Positions 9,342-18,448 of a stretch of 22,017 bases of DNA are shown piece by piece. How positions within the stretch are numbered: the stretch's first letter is position 1; each line of letters opens with the position of its first letter. This stretch comes from Lingula anatina. Its lineage: Eukaryota; Brachiopoda; Lingulata; Lingulida; Lingulidae. Location: NCBI RefSeq assembly GCF_001039355.2, contig NW_019773513.1:1390032-1412048 (forward strand), in the 5' to 3' direction. The notes under the pieces are model-generated. The model searched no databases. It was not told where the DNA came from and was given only the letters and a program-made list of their open reading frames with translations. The position numbers were made by a program, and so were the translations under genes.

Positions 9342-10242
9342 TACGGTAATGTGCCATGAATTTCAAACAGTAGAAAATAATTAAATTTGGGAAAAGTTTG
9401 TTTTGGCCGAAATTCATGAAATGGAGGTGCTCAGAACTTCCAAACGTTCGAATTTCATGGAATTCTGTCAATTTTGACCGGAAGTTGTCCTGACGATCTA
9501 TTTAGAGTTACCATAATGTAAGATGGGTGAGTGTCGGTAATTGTGACCAAAGGGATACACGTACTTTCACCCAATCACTGTGTACGGCCCAAGGTGCTAG
9601 ATAACGAGCGGTACTGTTGGCTAGGGATGCAAAGCAGCATCGTTATCAGTAGTGTTGTTTTTCAAAAGCGATTGTGGCAGCCAGAAACTAGTGTCGTTTT
9701 TCGAAAACGATCCTGGCGCTCAGACAGGAGTGGACGGAGGGAGAGACGGCAGCCGATTAGCATCTACCACGGCCAGATAATCTTTACTGTGGAAGCTTAG
9801 TGTTACCGTGCGCTGAAACCGACATGACAGCCGATCGGTGTCTATGTCGCACGTACAAGTAGCCTTTATCTGCGATTACCGTTGAAGTCGGGCGGAGCTT
9901 TACGCGCAAGTGCGTCCTCATCTCGCCATGCACGGGTCGGTGTATCCTTCACCACAGCAGCCGAACTGTGTATTACGGTCTCTCTCCCCCGTGCGTTACA
10001 ACCAAGATGACCGCTGATTGTTGTCTGCGATCAAATATACTAGGTTGGGGGGGGGGGTGTGCAGGGCTCGATGACCACTTTTTTCGCTCAGGCAACCCAA
10101 TCTTGACCAGCAGCTTTTCAACAACGCAATAATTTCCTGGCACATAGTTGTGCCAATGTACACATTTAAAAATGGTGTACATTTTGTAATTTAAACCATC
10201 TTCAAACAAACACGCGAGTGATCGGTAATCTAGACTAAACCG

Positions 10243-10490
10243 AAAAGGCAGTTTTCATATTTATTAGCAATTCGAGCGAGACAGAAAGGCCTTTTTGCAT
10301 ATTCGTTCAAGGGACTGGAAGATCGTCAATGGGAAATCATGAGTGATCTGAGCGCGACGATAAGGCAATTTCCACACTAGTTCAAGGGCCTTTGTTACTG
10401 TAGTCAGCAATGGATCGTCAGCGATCCAAGCAAGCCTAGAAGCTTGGACTTTTTGTCCATGTTAGAAGGCAGTTTTCATATAGTCAGTGG
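10243..10490. repeat. Degenerate tandem modules, copy 2 block A
   Basis: Cores related to AAGGCAATTTTCATAT occur at about 10245, 10286, 10362 and 10466, with TTCAAGGGACT, GGAAGATCGTC and GATC(C/T)GAGC-like linkers in the same order as copy 1 block A. Conservation of the arrangement in both copies shows that the array belongs to the element and is not a local accident. Confidence 0.6.
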
Positions 10491-11285
10491 GAAATGGTTT
10501 GCGACAGGAGCGTACGCACAGATTCATTGTGCGTACAATTTTTTGGCCAACCATGATATTATTCTCTATAAATTTAGTGTATTTTTCAAGGAATATTATC
10601 GAAAATCCCCTTCGATTGTAAGTTAAAGGTAATGTACAAATCCTCTGTATAATTTATATATGCACCATTGTTCTGACACCCCTTCTCGTTTGCTTTCACA
10701 GAACTGAGGTAAACAATACTAGTTACCATCAGAAGTCCGATCTTAATCGTCCATCTAGCTGGAACTTTTACCTCTTAATTAGATGGTAAAATGCCCTTTA
10801 GTTCACATGTAGTCTTTGTCTTGAGTGTATCAAACGCACTCTCGCTGGCGATATTTATTTCAGGTAAAAATCTACCTGTGCATTATTTTCAAAGGGCTGC
10901 TCCAGCAGACCTGGGGGCACTGGATATATCTGATCATCGAGCTATACAAGGAGCCAGAGAAACAAAGAAAGATAGATTTTTCCTGCAAAGCTTCAAAGAA
11001 TTTTGCACGGACTTGATCCAGCTTAACCCTCCAAACTAACGGGGTGGCATGGGCATTTTTTACAAAATGCACAAACAATTAAACTTAGATATATTAGAAC
11101 TTTATCCTTTAATATAATTGGTTGATTTTGGGAGCCATGCACCCGCTTGTAAGGTGGGTGATGTCATATGTAAGTTCAACCTAGAGAAGCCGACCATGAA
11201 GTGGATATCACGAAGTGGATAGCAAGAAGGCCCCATATTAGTACAACGATCCTAGCGTTCTGTTTTTCAGATTATTTTTTGAAAA

Positions 11286-11544
11286 CTCAGGATAAGTACA
11301 GCAAACCACATTGAACAGCAGTACAGCACTGTTATTCAGAATTAACTTGATACAAGCAGGCACAATCTATATAAGTGCCCAAAGTTTGTGTCAGTAAGCC
11401 CCTATAGTTAAATAAATATACCGTTATGAGCAAGTCTTTTCCCAGCGAACTGTCCAGCCGTCATTTGGACGGCCGCTTACATCACCGGACGGCCTATATT
11501 TTCAAAGACGGCTAGACGGCTTACGACTTTTTTTTTTTTGAAAA
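11286..11544. repeat. 259-bp segment present only in copy 2, flanked by 11-bp direct repeats
   Basis: The 11-mer TTTTTTGAAAA occurs at 11275-11285 and again at 11534-11544. Copy 1 has a single matching site at about 4272-4284 followed by the same ATGACGTCTTGGC. The segment is therefore either an insertion in copy 2 or a deletion between direct repeats in copy 1. It contains a small hairpin CCGTC-ATTTG-GACGG (11458-11472) and several GACGGC words but no ORF or TIR I recognise. Confidence 0.6.
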
Positions 11545-11878
11545 AATGACGTCTTGGCTTGTCGGGGCAGCCGTGGACGTTGTAAGAAATTTTCTTAAGA
11601 GTAATTTGATGTACCCAGCTTTTATGATGCGTCACAGATGAATGGTACTACTTTGTAGTGTACGCTGATATTCAGTCAAGACAAAACTACTTCCTAAAGC
11701 TTACAAAATGCAAAAAAAAATGTTTCTATTTACTTTAAGATACACATTCAACGCCGTATGCAGCAGTGACAAAAGTGACCTTCATGTGGTACACTCTAAG
11801 CAAACTAACAGCCAATTTGTGAAAGGGGACACATTCCGGTCCTTCATATGTACAGCAACTGACAAAGCTGATTGACAA

Positions 11879-12320
11879 AAAGGCAATTTCAAATTTTCAG
11901 CGAGAGATCGTTCACAATCCGAGAGAGACAAGGAGGCAATTTTCATATTTGTTAAAAAGACTTCGTTAGCCAAAGGGCAAGACCAGAACACAATTTTCGT
12001 ATCCTCAGCGGGAGATTGTTCACAATCCGAGCAAAACAAGAAAGCTCATATTCGTTCAATGACTTTTGTTTGCAGAAGATTGTTCTCGATCTAAGCGAGA
12101 CAAGAAGGCAATTTTCATATTCATTCAAAGGAGTTTGTTCGAGAAAGAGCGTTAGCGAAAGATCGTTATCGATTGTTTTTAACCCTTCCTCCCCATTGAA
12201 ATTTACTATTTTTTAAAAATATTTTTTCATTTTATTTGTACATTTCAAGGGACTTCATAAGCGGAAGATCGTCAGTGGGAGATCGTGAACGATCTGAGCG
12301 AGACAAGAAAGCAATAATGA
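11879..12320. repeat. Degenerate tandem modules, copy 2 block B
   Basis: Cores or remnants lie at about 11880, 11933, 11990, 12040, 12105 and 12309, separated by CAGCGGGAGATTGTTCACAA, GTTCAATGACTTTTGTTTGC and similar linkers; units are about 50-75 bp. This block is longer than copy 1 block B by roughly one to two units, so module number differs between the copies. Confidence 0.6.
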
Positions 12321-12773
12321 TAATCTTTATTGCAGCTCTTAATATTGCTTCTTTTGTTCTGTTACTGAAGCCTCTACTGTTAACAATGCTACTGTGTGCC
12401 TCAGCAAAACTACCAATCGCTATCTCACACTAAGTACTGCGGTAAAGAAACAACAGCCCAACAGTAATTGATTCTACTGTTATCTGAATGAATGGTGATG
12501 ACGATGTTGTTTAGCTTCCTAAGCTAACAGTACCAATCATTATCTTGCACCTTGGGCCGCACACGTAGCACTCAGGAAAAGGTACCCTGGGGCAATATTG
12601 CTGACTGTTAGATCTTTATGAGCGCGAAGATAGCCCGATGGCCAATTTTAAGGTGTACAAAATTTACGAAATCAAGATCACGCAAAATTGCTTACTGGCC
12701 GAAATTCATGGTCCATAAAAAAACTCCAGACAGCCGATTTTAAGAGCAGTACGAAATTCATGGCACATTACTG

Positions 12774-12935
12774 TATTTTTTTTTTTTTTCAAAATTTTTG
12801 GATTGCAAAGCTCACAGAGTTATTGAGATGAATAAAGCAAGTTGAAAAATCTCATTTGTACACATACATTTGTTACAGGGGTGTTTTCAGTATGTTACAC
12901 AGCCATGCAAAGGAGTTGAATAATATTGTTTTATA
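12774..12935. other. Spacer between TIR element copy 2 and hAT element
   Basis: It starts with the TA of the TIR element target and a run of 14 T (12776-12789), then plain AT-rich intron sequence. I see nothing else in it. Confidence 0.6.
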
Positions 12936-13254
12936 CAGTGATGCATCCAGGATTTCCAAAATATGGGGCATATGCCCCCCTAATCTGGCAAAAAGGGGGT
13001 CATGAGAAGTTGAGAAGGGGGGCATTACAAAAATGGCCATTTTGTTTATGTTTAAGCCATTAATTCTTAAGCACTCATAAGCTTGCAAATGAAGAGCAAG
13101 CTTCTGAGTTATTAAGAGTTAATTGGCTTAGAACATGGCATTGTATCAAACCAACTATTATTCAAATGATTATATTTAGGTCCACATTTCTCTAAAAAAG
13201 GAAAGAGCTGGAAATCAAGATATGCATTTGAATAAACATATGGTTAAATAAAGT

Positions 13255-13890
13255 TTAATATGAAAACTTACTTTCACTGTCTGTATCCTGATTGTTGTTT
13301 TGTGCATGGTGAAGCTGTGATAGGGATTTCACAAAATTCAGAAGCCATTTTGATGGTTTAATGTGCAATGTCACCTCAGTTATTTTAGTACTTGTATGTT
13401 GATAAGCAAAGTTTGTCAAACACATGAAATACACAGCTTTAAAAGCTTTTATAAGCACGTCCAAATCTTTCTTACACAAAGTGTTCATATTATTGCGCTG
13501 GCACAAGTCCTAGATGGCCTGTTTGTGGCCCGGCAATTCGCAATGCCGATCCAATGTAGAGGTTCTGTAGTTTGTATTTCCTTGCGCAAATAATTGGATT
13601 TTCCAGTTTCTACATTTAATACCAGCCATGGACGATTGGTTTTCCATGAATATTTTCGCTTTTTTCTCTGATCTGTCCGCATCAGGCTTCGACCCGCTTT
13701 CCTTCGACGGTTTTTCTTTCTGTGGTTCCTGTGCAGTTTCCACATTCTCCGAACCTTCGTTCAGCGAGACAGTCTCGGGAACCTGCGAAGTGTCCTTTTC
13801 CAAGTCTGTCGGTTCTTCCGACTCGACAGACTCCGGCTTATCAACGGTTTTCTTTGAGAAGAAATCGAGAATCGTTTTTTTGGCAGCCAT
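13255..13890 (-). pseudogene. hAT transposase N-terminal fragment (TTF-type zinc finger), decayed
   Basis: Translation from 13890 gives MAAKKTILDFFSKK, the usual start of hAT transposases related to ZNF862/ZMYM-type genes, then a Ser/Glu-rich linker. Next should come a TTF-type zinc finger. KYSWKTNRPWLVLNVETGK is visible, but one frame over from the flanking parts (around 13600-13660). FAQGNTNYRTSTLDRH and PGHK, the end of the finger, are back in the first frame, and the Cys-x-x-Cys half is missing, so a short deletion restored the frame. An in-frame TAG at 13510-13512 interrupts the protein. The same frame then continues to 13255 with KAVYFMCLTNFAYQH, a region following the finger in this family, and ends near a good splice donor (GAAA|GTAAGT). 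The protein is not functional. Confidence 0.78.
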
Positions 13891-13939
13891 TGTTTTTTAA
13901 CACGTGATACAGAGGTCGCTGTGATGACCGCGATTAGGT

Positions 13940-13990
13940 AATAATTAACCAATCAATTAAATCAGATAAGCGCTATAAATAGCTATCTAT
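13940..13990 (-). promoter_or_regulatory. Possible promoter of the hAT transposase
   Basis: Reading towards the transposase start at 13890, the minus strand has CTATTTATAG (about 13972-13981), a TATA-like box, followed by GATTGGTT, the complement of CCAAT, near 13948-13955. The spacing to the ATG (about 85 bp) is reasonable for a short leader. It is motif-based only. Confidence 0.35.
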
Positions 13991-14220
13991 GACGTATTGG
14001 AAAAACCATTACCTCAAACTCCCTCTCGCTGCAGGAGTATTTCCCCTTAGATCGGCGATACCGAGATCGCTATAGAAACTTTTAAGCGTGCATTTATTTG
14101 CTGAATATGCGCTCATTAGTTCAAATCTGCTGCATTTTTCGCGTACTGTTTCTCAAAATTGGGGGCATTCATTGGGAAAAGGGGGCAATGCCCCAATGCC
14201 GCACACTGGATGCATCACTG

Positions 14221-15320
14221 TTTATATGGTTATATAACCACCTAAGACCCACATATAGGCCACAAGAAATTGGCCCCAAATGTACATGATTTTGTGCAGT
14301 GCACTGCCAAAGTGTGCAAAATGTACATCCGTAATGCTGGAATTGCCCAGCATATTATCAGTTATTGAAATTTTACAACATTAAACGTTTCCAATTTCTG
14401 CAGAATGGTCATCCTTACAGCATGATCTGATGAAAGAAAGTTGGAAATACCTTATTAATTGTATATCAAAAATTGAGGCAGACCACTCTGTATTTTGAAA
14501 ATGCCAGAACAAAAAAAAATTTCACAAAAAACTGAATAAATTCAAGAAAAAATAATAATCCAATCAAGCTGGTCTTCCAATTTGAGCTGTGCGTCAATCC
14601 TAAGAATCATTCTTGTAAGTTATAAAATAATTAATAGCACAGTTTTCATTTCATAATGTTTGTAGTGACATTGCACAATGTAGGTTTTTTGTCACCAATC
14701 AGTTTAGTTTTAGAATTAAACCTGTACTTTATTTCAATATTTCTTTCCTTTAAGTTTGAAATTGATTAGTGACATGGTTTTCATTCAAAGGTCAACATGT
14801 TTGCAGTGCCCAAATTTTCATCAAATTTGATGCAATATTGCATAATATGTACTTAACAGCATAATTTTTAATTATAAATAAAATGATCATGGATATTCAG
14901 AAAATGCAACTAACAAAGGTTTTCAAGCCCATAAAAGTTCAAAATCATACTTGAAAATGGCAATATGTGAAAAATTTACATTTTGCTAAAAACAGTATAA
15001 CCTCAGATAAAGAAATCAATCACAGTGGTTTTCAGTCTCAAGCTGTACTTAAGTCCTAGGTTTCTTTGTTGAAATTTGAGAATAATAAGAGACATGGAAT
15101 TACTTAAATTGTCACTATGGCGACAGTTTCCAAAATAGGCTTTTCTTAAAGTTTGATGCAACATTCTGTAATGATTAACAGCATAATCAATACCAATTTT
15201 TAATCATGCACTGCAGATATTTGGAAAATGTGACTAGCAAAGGTCTTAAGGCCCATGGAAGTCCAAAGTCACAAAGTTGAAAATGCCAATATCTGAAAAA
15301 TGTATATTTGACCAAAAAAA
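14221..15320. repeat. Diverged repeat with GATGCAATATTGCATAAT and AAAGGTCTTCAGGCCCAT motifs
   Basis: Two diverged units can be followed (about 14760-14990 and 15060-15310). Each has in order a TTTGATGCAA(T/C)ATT block, CAGCATAAT, TTTTTAAT, a GATATT(C/T)(A/G)GAAAATG block, AACAAAGGT(T/C)TT(C/A)A(A/G)GCCCAT, and AAAATG(G/C)CAATAT(C/G)TGAAAAA. The same word order occurs in 18780-20440 and 20940-21130. The class is unknown and nothing is coding. The part from 14221 to about 14500 shows nothing clear. Confidence 0.55.
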
Positions 15321-15321
15321 A

Positions 15322-15770
15322 AGCATAATTTCACCAAAAAATATCCGATCAGGCTGGGTTTGATCCCGACCTGTATTGGTCAGGCCTGTGAATTTGAAGA
15401 CAATTGGCCTATTGGTTTTATTGAAATGTGTTGTCTGTATTGCATATATACTGAAAGAAAAAGAAAAAAAGCATTACTTCTGGAAGAATGGTCCGATCGA
15501 TCTGATCTTCAAACTCAACCTGTATTTTATCAATATTGATCACTCCTATACGATTTGAAGCTGATTGGCCATTTGTTTTCCTTGCTATCAGTATTGCATA
15601 TAAGCTGAAAAAAAAAAAAAACAGCATAACTTATGAAGAAATGGCCTGATCAGGCTGATTTTCGAAATTGGCCCTGTATTTTATGAATATTCATCAGTTC
15701 CGTAAGTTTAAAGACAAAAAGTAAAATGCTTTTCCACTTATCATGTTATGACTGAAAGTGAACAGCGACA
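15322..15770. repeat. Three tandem ~150-bp units
   Basis: Units start AGCATAATTT (15322), AGCATTACTT (15470) and AGCATAACTT (15623), 148 and 153 bp apart. Each continues with GATCAGGCTG-like, CCTGTATTTTAT-like and, in the first two, TTGGCC(T/A)(A/T)T-like blocks and ends in an A-rich run after TATTGCATATA. A homologous but partial array sits at 21685-21950, again after the 14.2-15.3 kb type of repeat, so the two belong to one composite repeat. Confidence 0.65.
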
Positions 15771-15831
15771 GCAATGACAGATGCAGGGGATGACTGAATG
15801 TACAGACACATCTGCATCTGTACATAAAAAT

Positions 15832-16035
15832 GAGAATCAACCAACCTCCAGGGAGAGTCCAACCCCAAGGTACACAAAAAAATTCAAGTAGTCATGCACA
15901 TCCATGATTATAATTCTATCAATGATGAAATTGCATCACTCTGTTGGTATAGGAGGAGATAACAAATATTATAGTGTAAAAAGAATTAAGAATCAATAAC
16001 CCCGCAAGGATCACCCTAACCCCGTCATACTAAAA
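15832..16035. repeat. Diverged copy of the 561-800 repeat
   Basis: GAATCAACCAACCTCCAGGG, AGTCATGCACATCCATGAT, GGAGGAGATAACAAATA and AAAAAGAATTAAGAATCAA follow in the same order as the equivalent words at 610-800. It is a dispersed repeat in the same intron as the hAT element, with no coding sequence. Confidence 0.6.
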
Positions 16036-16152
16036 ACCAAATCAGTTCATTTTCGGTCCATCTTCTGTCTCTACAAAATAAATTTGAAACAAAAATCTTT
16101 AAATCAAAAAAATTGTTTTTACAAGTAAAATTAGTGAAAATCACATCCATAC

Positions 16153-16208
16153 CTGTGCTGTGTCTGTATCAACTGAAGTTCTAGTTCATTCTTTTCTTGT
16201 CTTAGACC
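16153..16208 (-). CDS. Exon 4 of model: end of first coiled coil (residues 66-84)
   Basis: The exon is 56 nt, entering in phase 0 and leaving two bases of a split codon. The acceptor is TTTTTTTTTTCTCCTAG and the donor CACAG|GTATGG. It encodes GLRQEKNELELQLIQTQH, and the split Ser codon is completed by the T that opens the exon at 6351. The intron after it is the largest in the model (9.8 kb) and holds the hAT element, one copy of the 3.4-kb TIR element and the LINE. Confidence 0.75.
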
Positions 16209-16423
16209 CTAGGAGAAAAAAAAACATTGTTCAAAAAGGAATTTTCCAAATAAAGACATCTGCATGTAACATACTTGGGCAAAGCTAAAATAATTTTTAT
16301 AAAACATTCCTTTTTAATAAGAGACTCAAGGTCTTAACTATACTCACATTTTTAAGATATGTATAAGATATCGGTTAAAGTTTTGATCTTGAATTTTTCT
16401 TTAATATGATAACAATATCTTAC

Positions 16424-16483
16424 CTCAGATATTCTCTTCCACTGATCTAGAGTTGCTTTCATTTCTTCAGTTTCCTTACATCG
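16424..16483 (-). CDS. Exon 3 of model: coiled-coil segment (residues 46-65)
   Basis: The exon is 60 nt, phase 0 at both ends, with acceptor ATCTTTCAG and a strong donor GAG|GTAAGA. It encodes RCKETEEMKATLDQWKRISE, with heptad-type spacing of M, L, W and I. The intron before it (16484-18269) carries two related LINE- or SINE-tail-like repeats and an inverted-repeat MITE. Confidence 0.78.
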
Positions 16484-17401
16484 CTGAAAGATAGAAGAAT
16501 GATAGAATAATTTTTTACAACGAGCTTTTCCCTTTATAAGTTACTTTTAATCTTTTATCTGTATTACCCTTAAAACTCAAACTATTAAAATGACCAACAT
16601 TTATGGATGTTCATGCATGACTATATTTCAAGGCCATCTTTCAGGATTTAACAAAGAAAATATTTTAAACTAGAGAATCAGAGAGGTGATACCGCCTCCA
16701 TGTATTGTACCCCCATTTACATACACTTTACACATTTTTGACTACACAAAAGGTGAACATTATGATTTTCCAGATAAATTGTAAGACTCAGTCAGTAAGG
16801 TAATTCATAGCATTTTTCAAACTAGAGGATCAGCTGGAGAAAGCGCATTTGTATGGAAACCAAAACAAAAAATATCAATATTATATATAATATTATCATA
16901 ATATAAGGTGAGCTGATATAATACTACTTTCTGGGTAGGCAGAGTTTTCAGTTTCGGCAACTAAAGGCTGCTTCTCCCGTGATAATGCACTGATTGACCC
17001 CAAACTCATGAAGATCAAAGATTACCCTAAGTGTAACATATGCTTGTAATATTATAGATTAGGTGTGTGTAGTTTCTGAAAATTGACAGAAAGAAATTTT
17101 TTGGCAAAAAATTCCCGTTTTTAGAAAATTTTGGCCTGTTTGACCTTGAAATCAAGGCCAATGATCATATCCAAGAACATATTTGAAATCTCCACATGTG
17201 ACTTTCGCGCAGCCATCTATAGACATTTTTCTCGTAATTCCTTTGGTTTGGGAGATACTTAACATTTAATTTTGCAAATTTTGGACAAGGGTGAATTGGG
17301 ACGACGGCCACACCTAGACTGGTGCACTGACAAAGCCCAAAATTCACATGGATCTACTTGAGATTATATGTGACCTAAATTCAAGAGATGGGTAAGCAGG
17401 C

Positions 17402-17527
17402 TCTTGTAGTCTAAGAGGATGAGCGGGAATGGTAACGTGGCAGTGGATCTGGCAGGGCCAGCAGATGGGGCTGGTAGGGACTAAAACCATGTGTACTGCC
17501 AGTGCCTACACTGGTGGTACAATAAAT
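17402..17527 (+). repeat. Retroposon-tail-like repeat, copy 1
   Basis: Starts TCTTGTAGTCTAAGAGGATG, passes through GGCAGGGCCAGCAGATGG and ends GTGTACTGCCAGTGCC...GGTGGTACAATAAAT. A diverged copy lies at 17749-17859. The compact GC-richer body ending in ACAATAAA looks like the 3' end of a LINE or a SINE; no RT or Pol III boxes could be established. The flanking intron 16500-17400 shows two short AAACTAGAG(A/G)ATCAG words (about 16667 and 16819) and nothing else. Confidence 0.5.
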
Positions 17528-17748
17528 GGTAAGTGTATCCTACAACTGAATCAGCTGGTCACTTCTAAGAAAAAGGAGAGATGCTGGATTTTCTGTGTTG
17601 CTTAAATAATTCATTAATTATGAAGTCAGAGAAAAGGAATGACAGTAGAGTAAAAACACTCCAAGAAGACCACGTTTTGTTTTGATTTGATTTAAGGAGA
17701 TGCAGGCCCAGGTTCATTTACAGCAAACAAGTCCTTAGTTCCTATAAA

Positions 17749-17859
17749 TTTGTAGTCTAGAAGGAGAAGTGGGAACAGTGACTTGGCAGAGCCGGCGGAC
17801 ATTACAGGTCTGGACTTAAACAATGTGTACTGCCAGCGTTGCGCTTGTGGTACAATAAC
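17749..17859 (+). repeat. Retroposon-tail-like repeat, copy 2
   Basis: Shares TTGTAGTCTAGAAGGAGAAG, TGGCAGAGCCGGCGGA and GTGTACTGCCAGCGTTGCGC...GTGGTACAATAACA with the copy about 340 bp to the left, in the same orientation. Confidence 0.5.
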
Positions 17860-18050
17860 ACATTTTCTTTTCCTCTATTGCACCTGGGATCAAAGATAGA
17901 TGTATCTTGGGTCCTAGATTGCTTTCACTTTACTTTCTTTTTTTTTTCCCCCAAGTTGCAGGGTGGCCTTTGCTAAGTGGAACAGCAATAACAATCAAAG
18001 CCAAAGCATAGCAACACAAAATTACACCACACTGCATTACTTAGACCCTA

Positions 18051-18251
18051 TTCCCACAGATTTTAGATCAATCTATCCCTGTGGGGAGTCTCACTAGATT
18101 ACTGTCAGCTTAGCCGGCTTAAGCGTCCGTCCCGCCTACTAAAAGCTGTAAGAGGGTAATTAACTGTCGTGCGCGCTCGGCTAACTGCAATTTAGCGTGA
18201 ACCCACAGGGAGTTAGGTTGATTGGGATGGATCGATCTTAATCTCTGGGAA
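18051..18251. mobile_element. 201-bp inverted-repeat MITE next to exon 2
   Basis: The left end TTCCCACAGATTTTAGATCA and the reverse complement of the right end, TTCCCAGAGATTAAGATCGA, match through ATC(T/C)ATCCC, giving imperfect arms of about 33 bp. Further partial pairing follows (CTGTGGGG near 18079 against CCCACAGG near 18202). The centre is richer in GC and CpG (CGTGCGCGCTCGG) than its surroundings. No clear target-site duplication was found, so the class is open. It ends 18 bp from exon 2, just past the donor consensus. Confidence 0.65.
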
Positions 18252-18269
18252 TGCACTCTTAAACTTTAC

Positions 18270-18326
18270 CTCAGAAAGCTGCACTTCTTGAACGCGTCCC
18301 ATTTCTTCAAACTTGGCTTTTAGTTG
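18270..18326 (-). CDS. Exon 2 of model: coiled-coil segment (residues 27-45)
   Basis: The exon is 57 nt, phase 0 at both ends, with acceptor GTTTTTTTAG and donor GAG|GTAAAG. It encodes QLKAKFEEMGRVQEVQLSE, a charged amphipathic helix that continues the coiled coil. It is separated from exon 1 by only 122 bp. On its downstream side a 201-bp inverted-repeat element ends 18 bp from the exon edge, about a dozen bases past the six-base donor consensus. Confidence 0.75.
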
Positions 18327-18448
18327 CTAAAAAAACACTGAATTGTGACCATTTATGAAGGTAAGACATATGGAAAATTTTTCAGAGAAGACTCTCATGA
18401 AGTTAAACAGGATAGATTGAAGAAATAAAATATTTCATTGCATCTAAC

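Larger units (their letters stand above)
9344..12773. mobile_element. Non-autonomous TA-target TIR transposon, copy 2 (3430 bp)
   Basis: The left end is TA|CGGTAATGTGCCATGAATTTC and the right end GAAATTCATGGCACATTACTG|TA, a 21-bp inverted repeat with one mismatch, at the very tip. The interior is collinear with copy 1 (2143-5387) in the same orientation. Long blocks match by eye at about 80-90%, for example GACGATAAGGCAATTT at 3355 and 10356 and GACCTGGGGGCACT at 3919 and 10908. Copy 2 lacks about 110 bp of copy 1's 2820-2930 and carries a 259-bp extra segment (11286-11544). No transposase was found. Its ORFs are short and not shared with copy 1. It lies in the 9.8-kb intron between exons 4 and 5. 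Confidence 0.82.
12936..14220 (-). mobile_element. Internally deleted hAT-superfamily DNA transposon (1285 bp)
   Basis: The ends are CAGTGATGCATCCAGGATTT on the left and CACTGGATGCATCACTG on the right, a 15-bp perfect inverted repeat (CAGTGATGCATCCAG), with GGGGGCA-rich subterminal sequence on both sides. CAGTG...ATCCAG termini are common in hAT elements. The flanks share TTTATA (12930-12935 and 14221-14226); hAT normally makes 8-bp duplications, so this 6-bp match may be an eroded one. The minus strand encodes the N-terminal part of a hAT-type transposase, while the catalytic and dimerisation regions are gone. It lies in the same transcriptional sense as the host gene, in its largest intron. 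Confidence 0.82.

Noticed and set aside
13628-13900. Ser/Phe-rich 90-codon plus-strand ORF
   Set aside because: It is the antisense shadow of the hAT transposase fragment on the minus strand.
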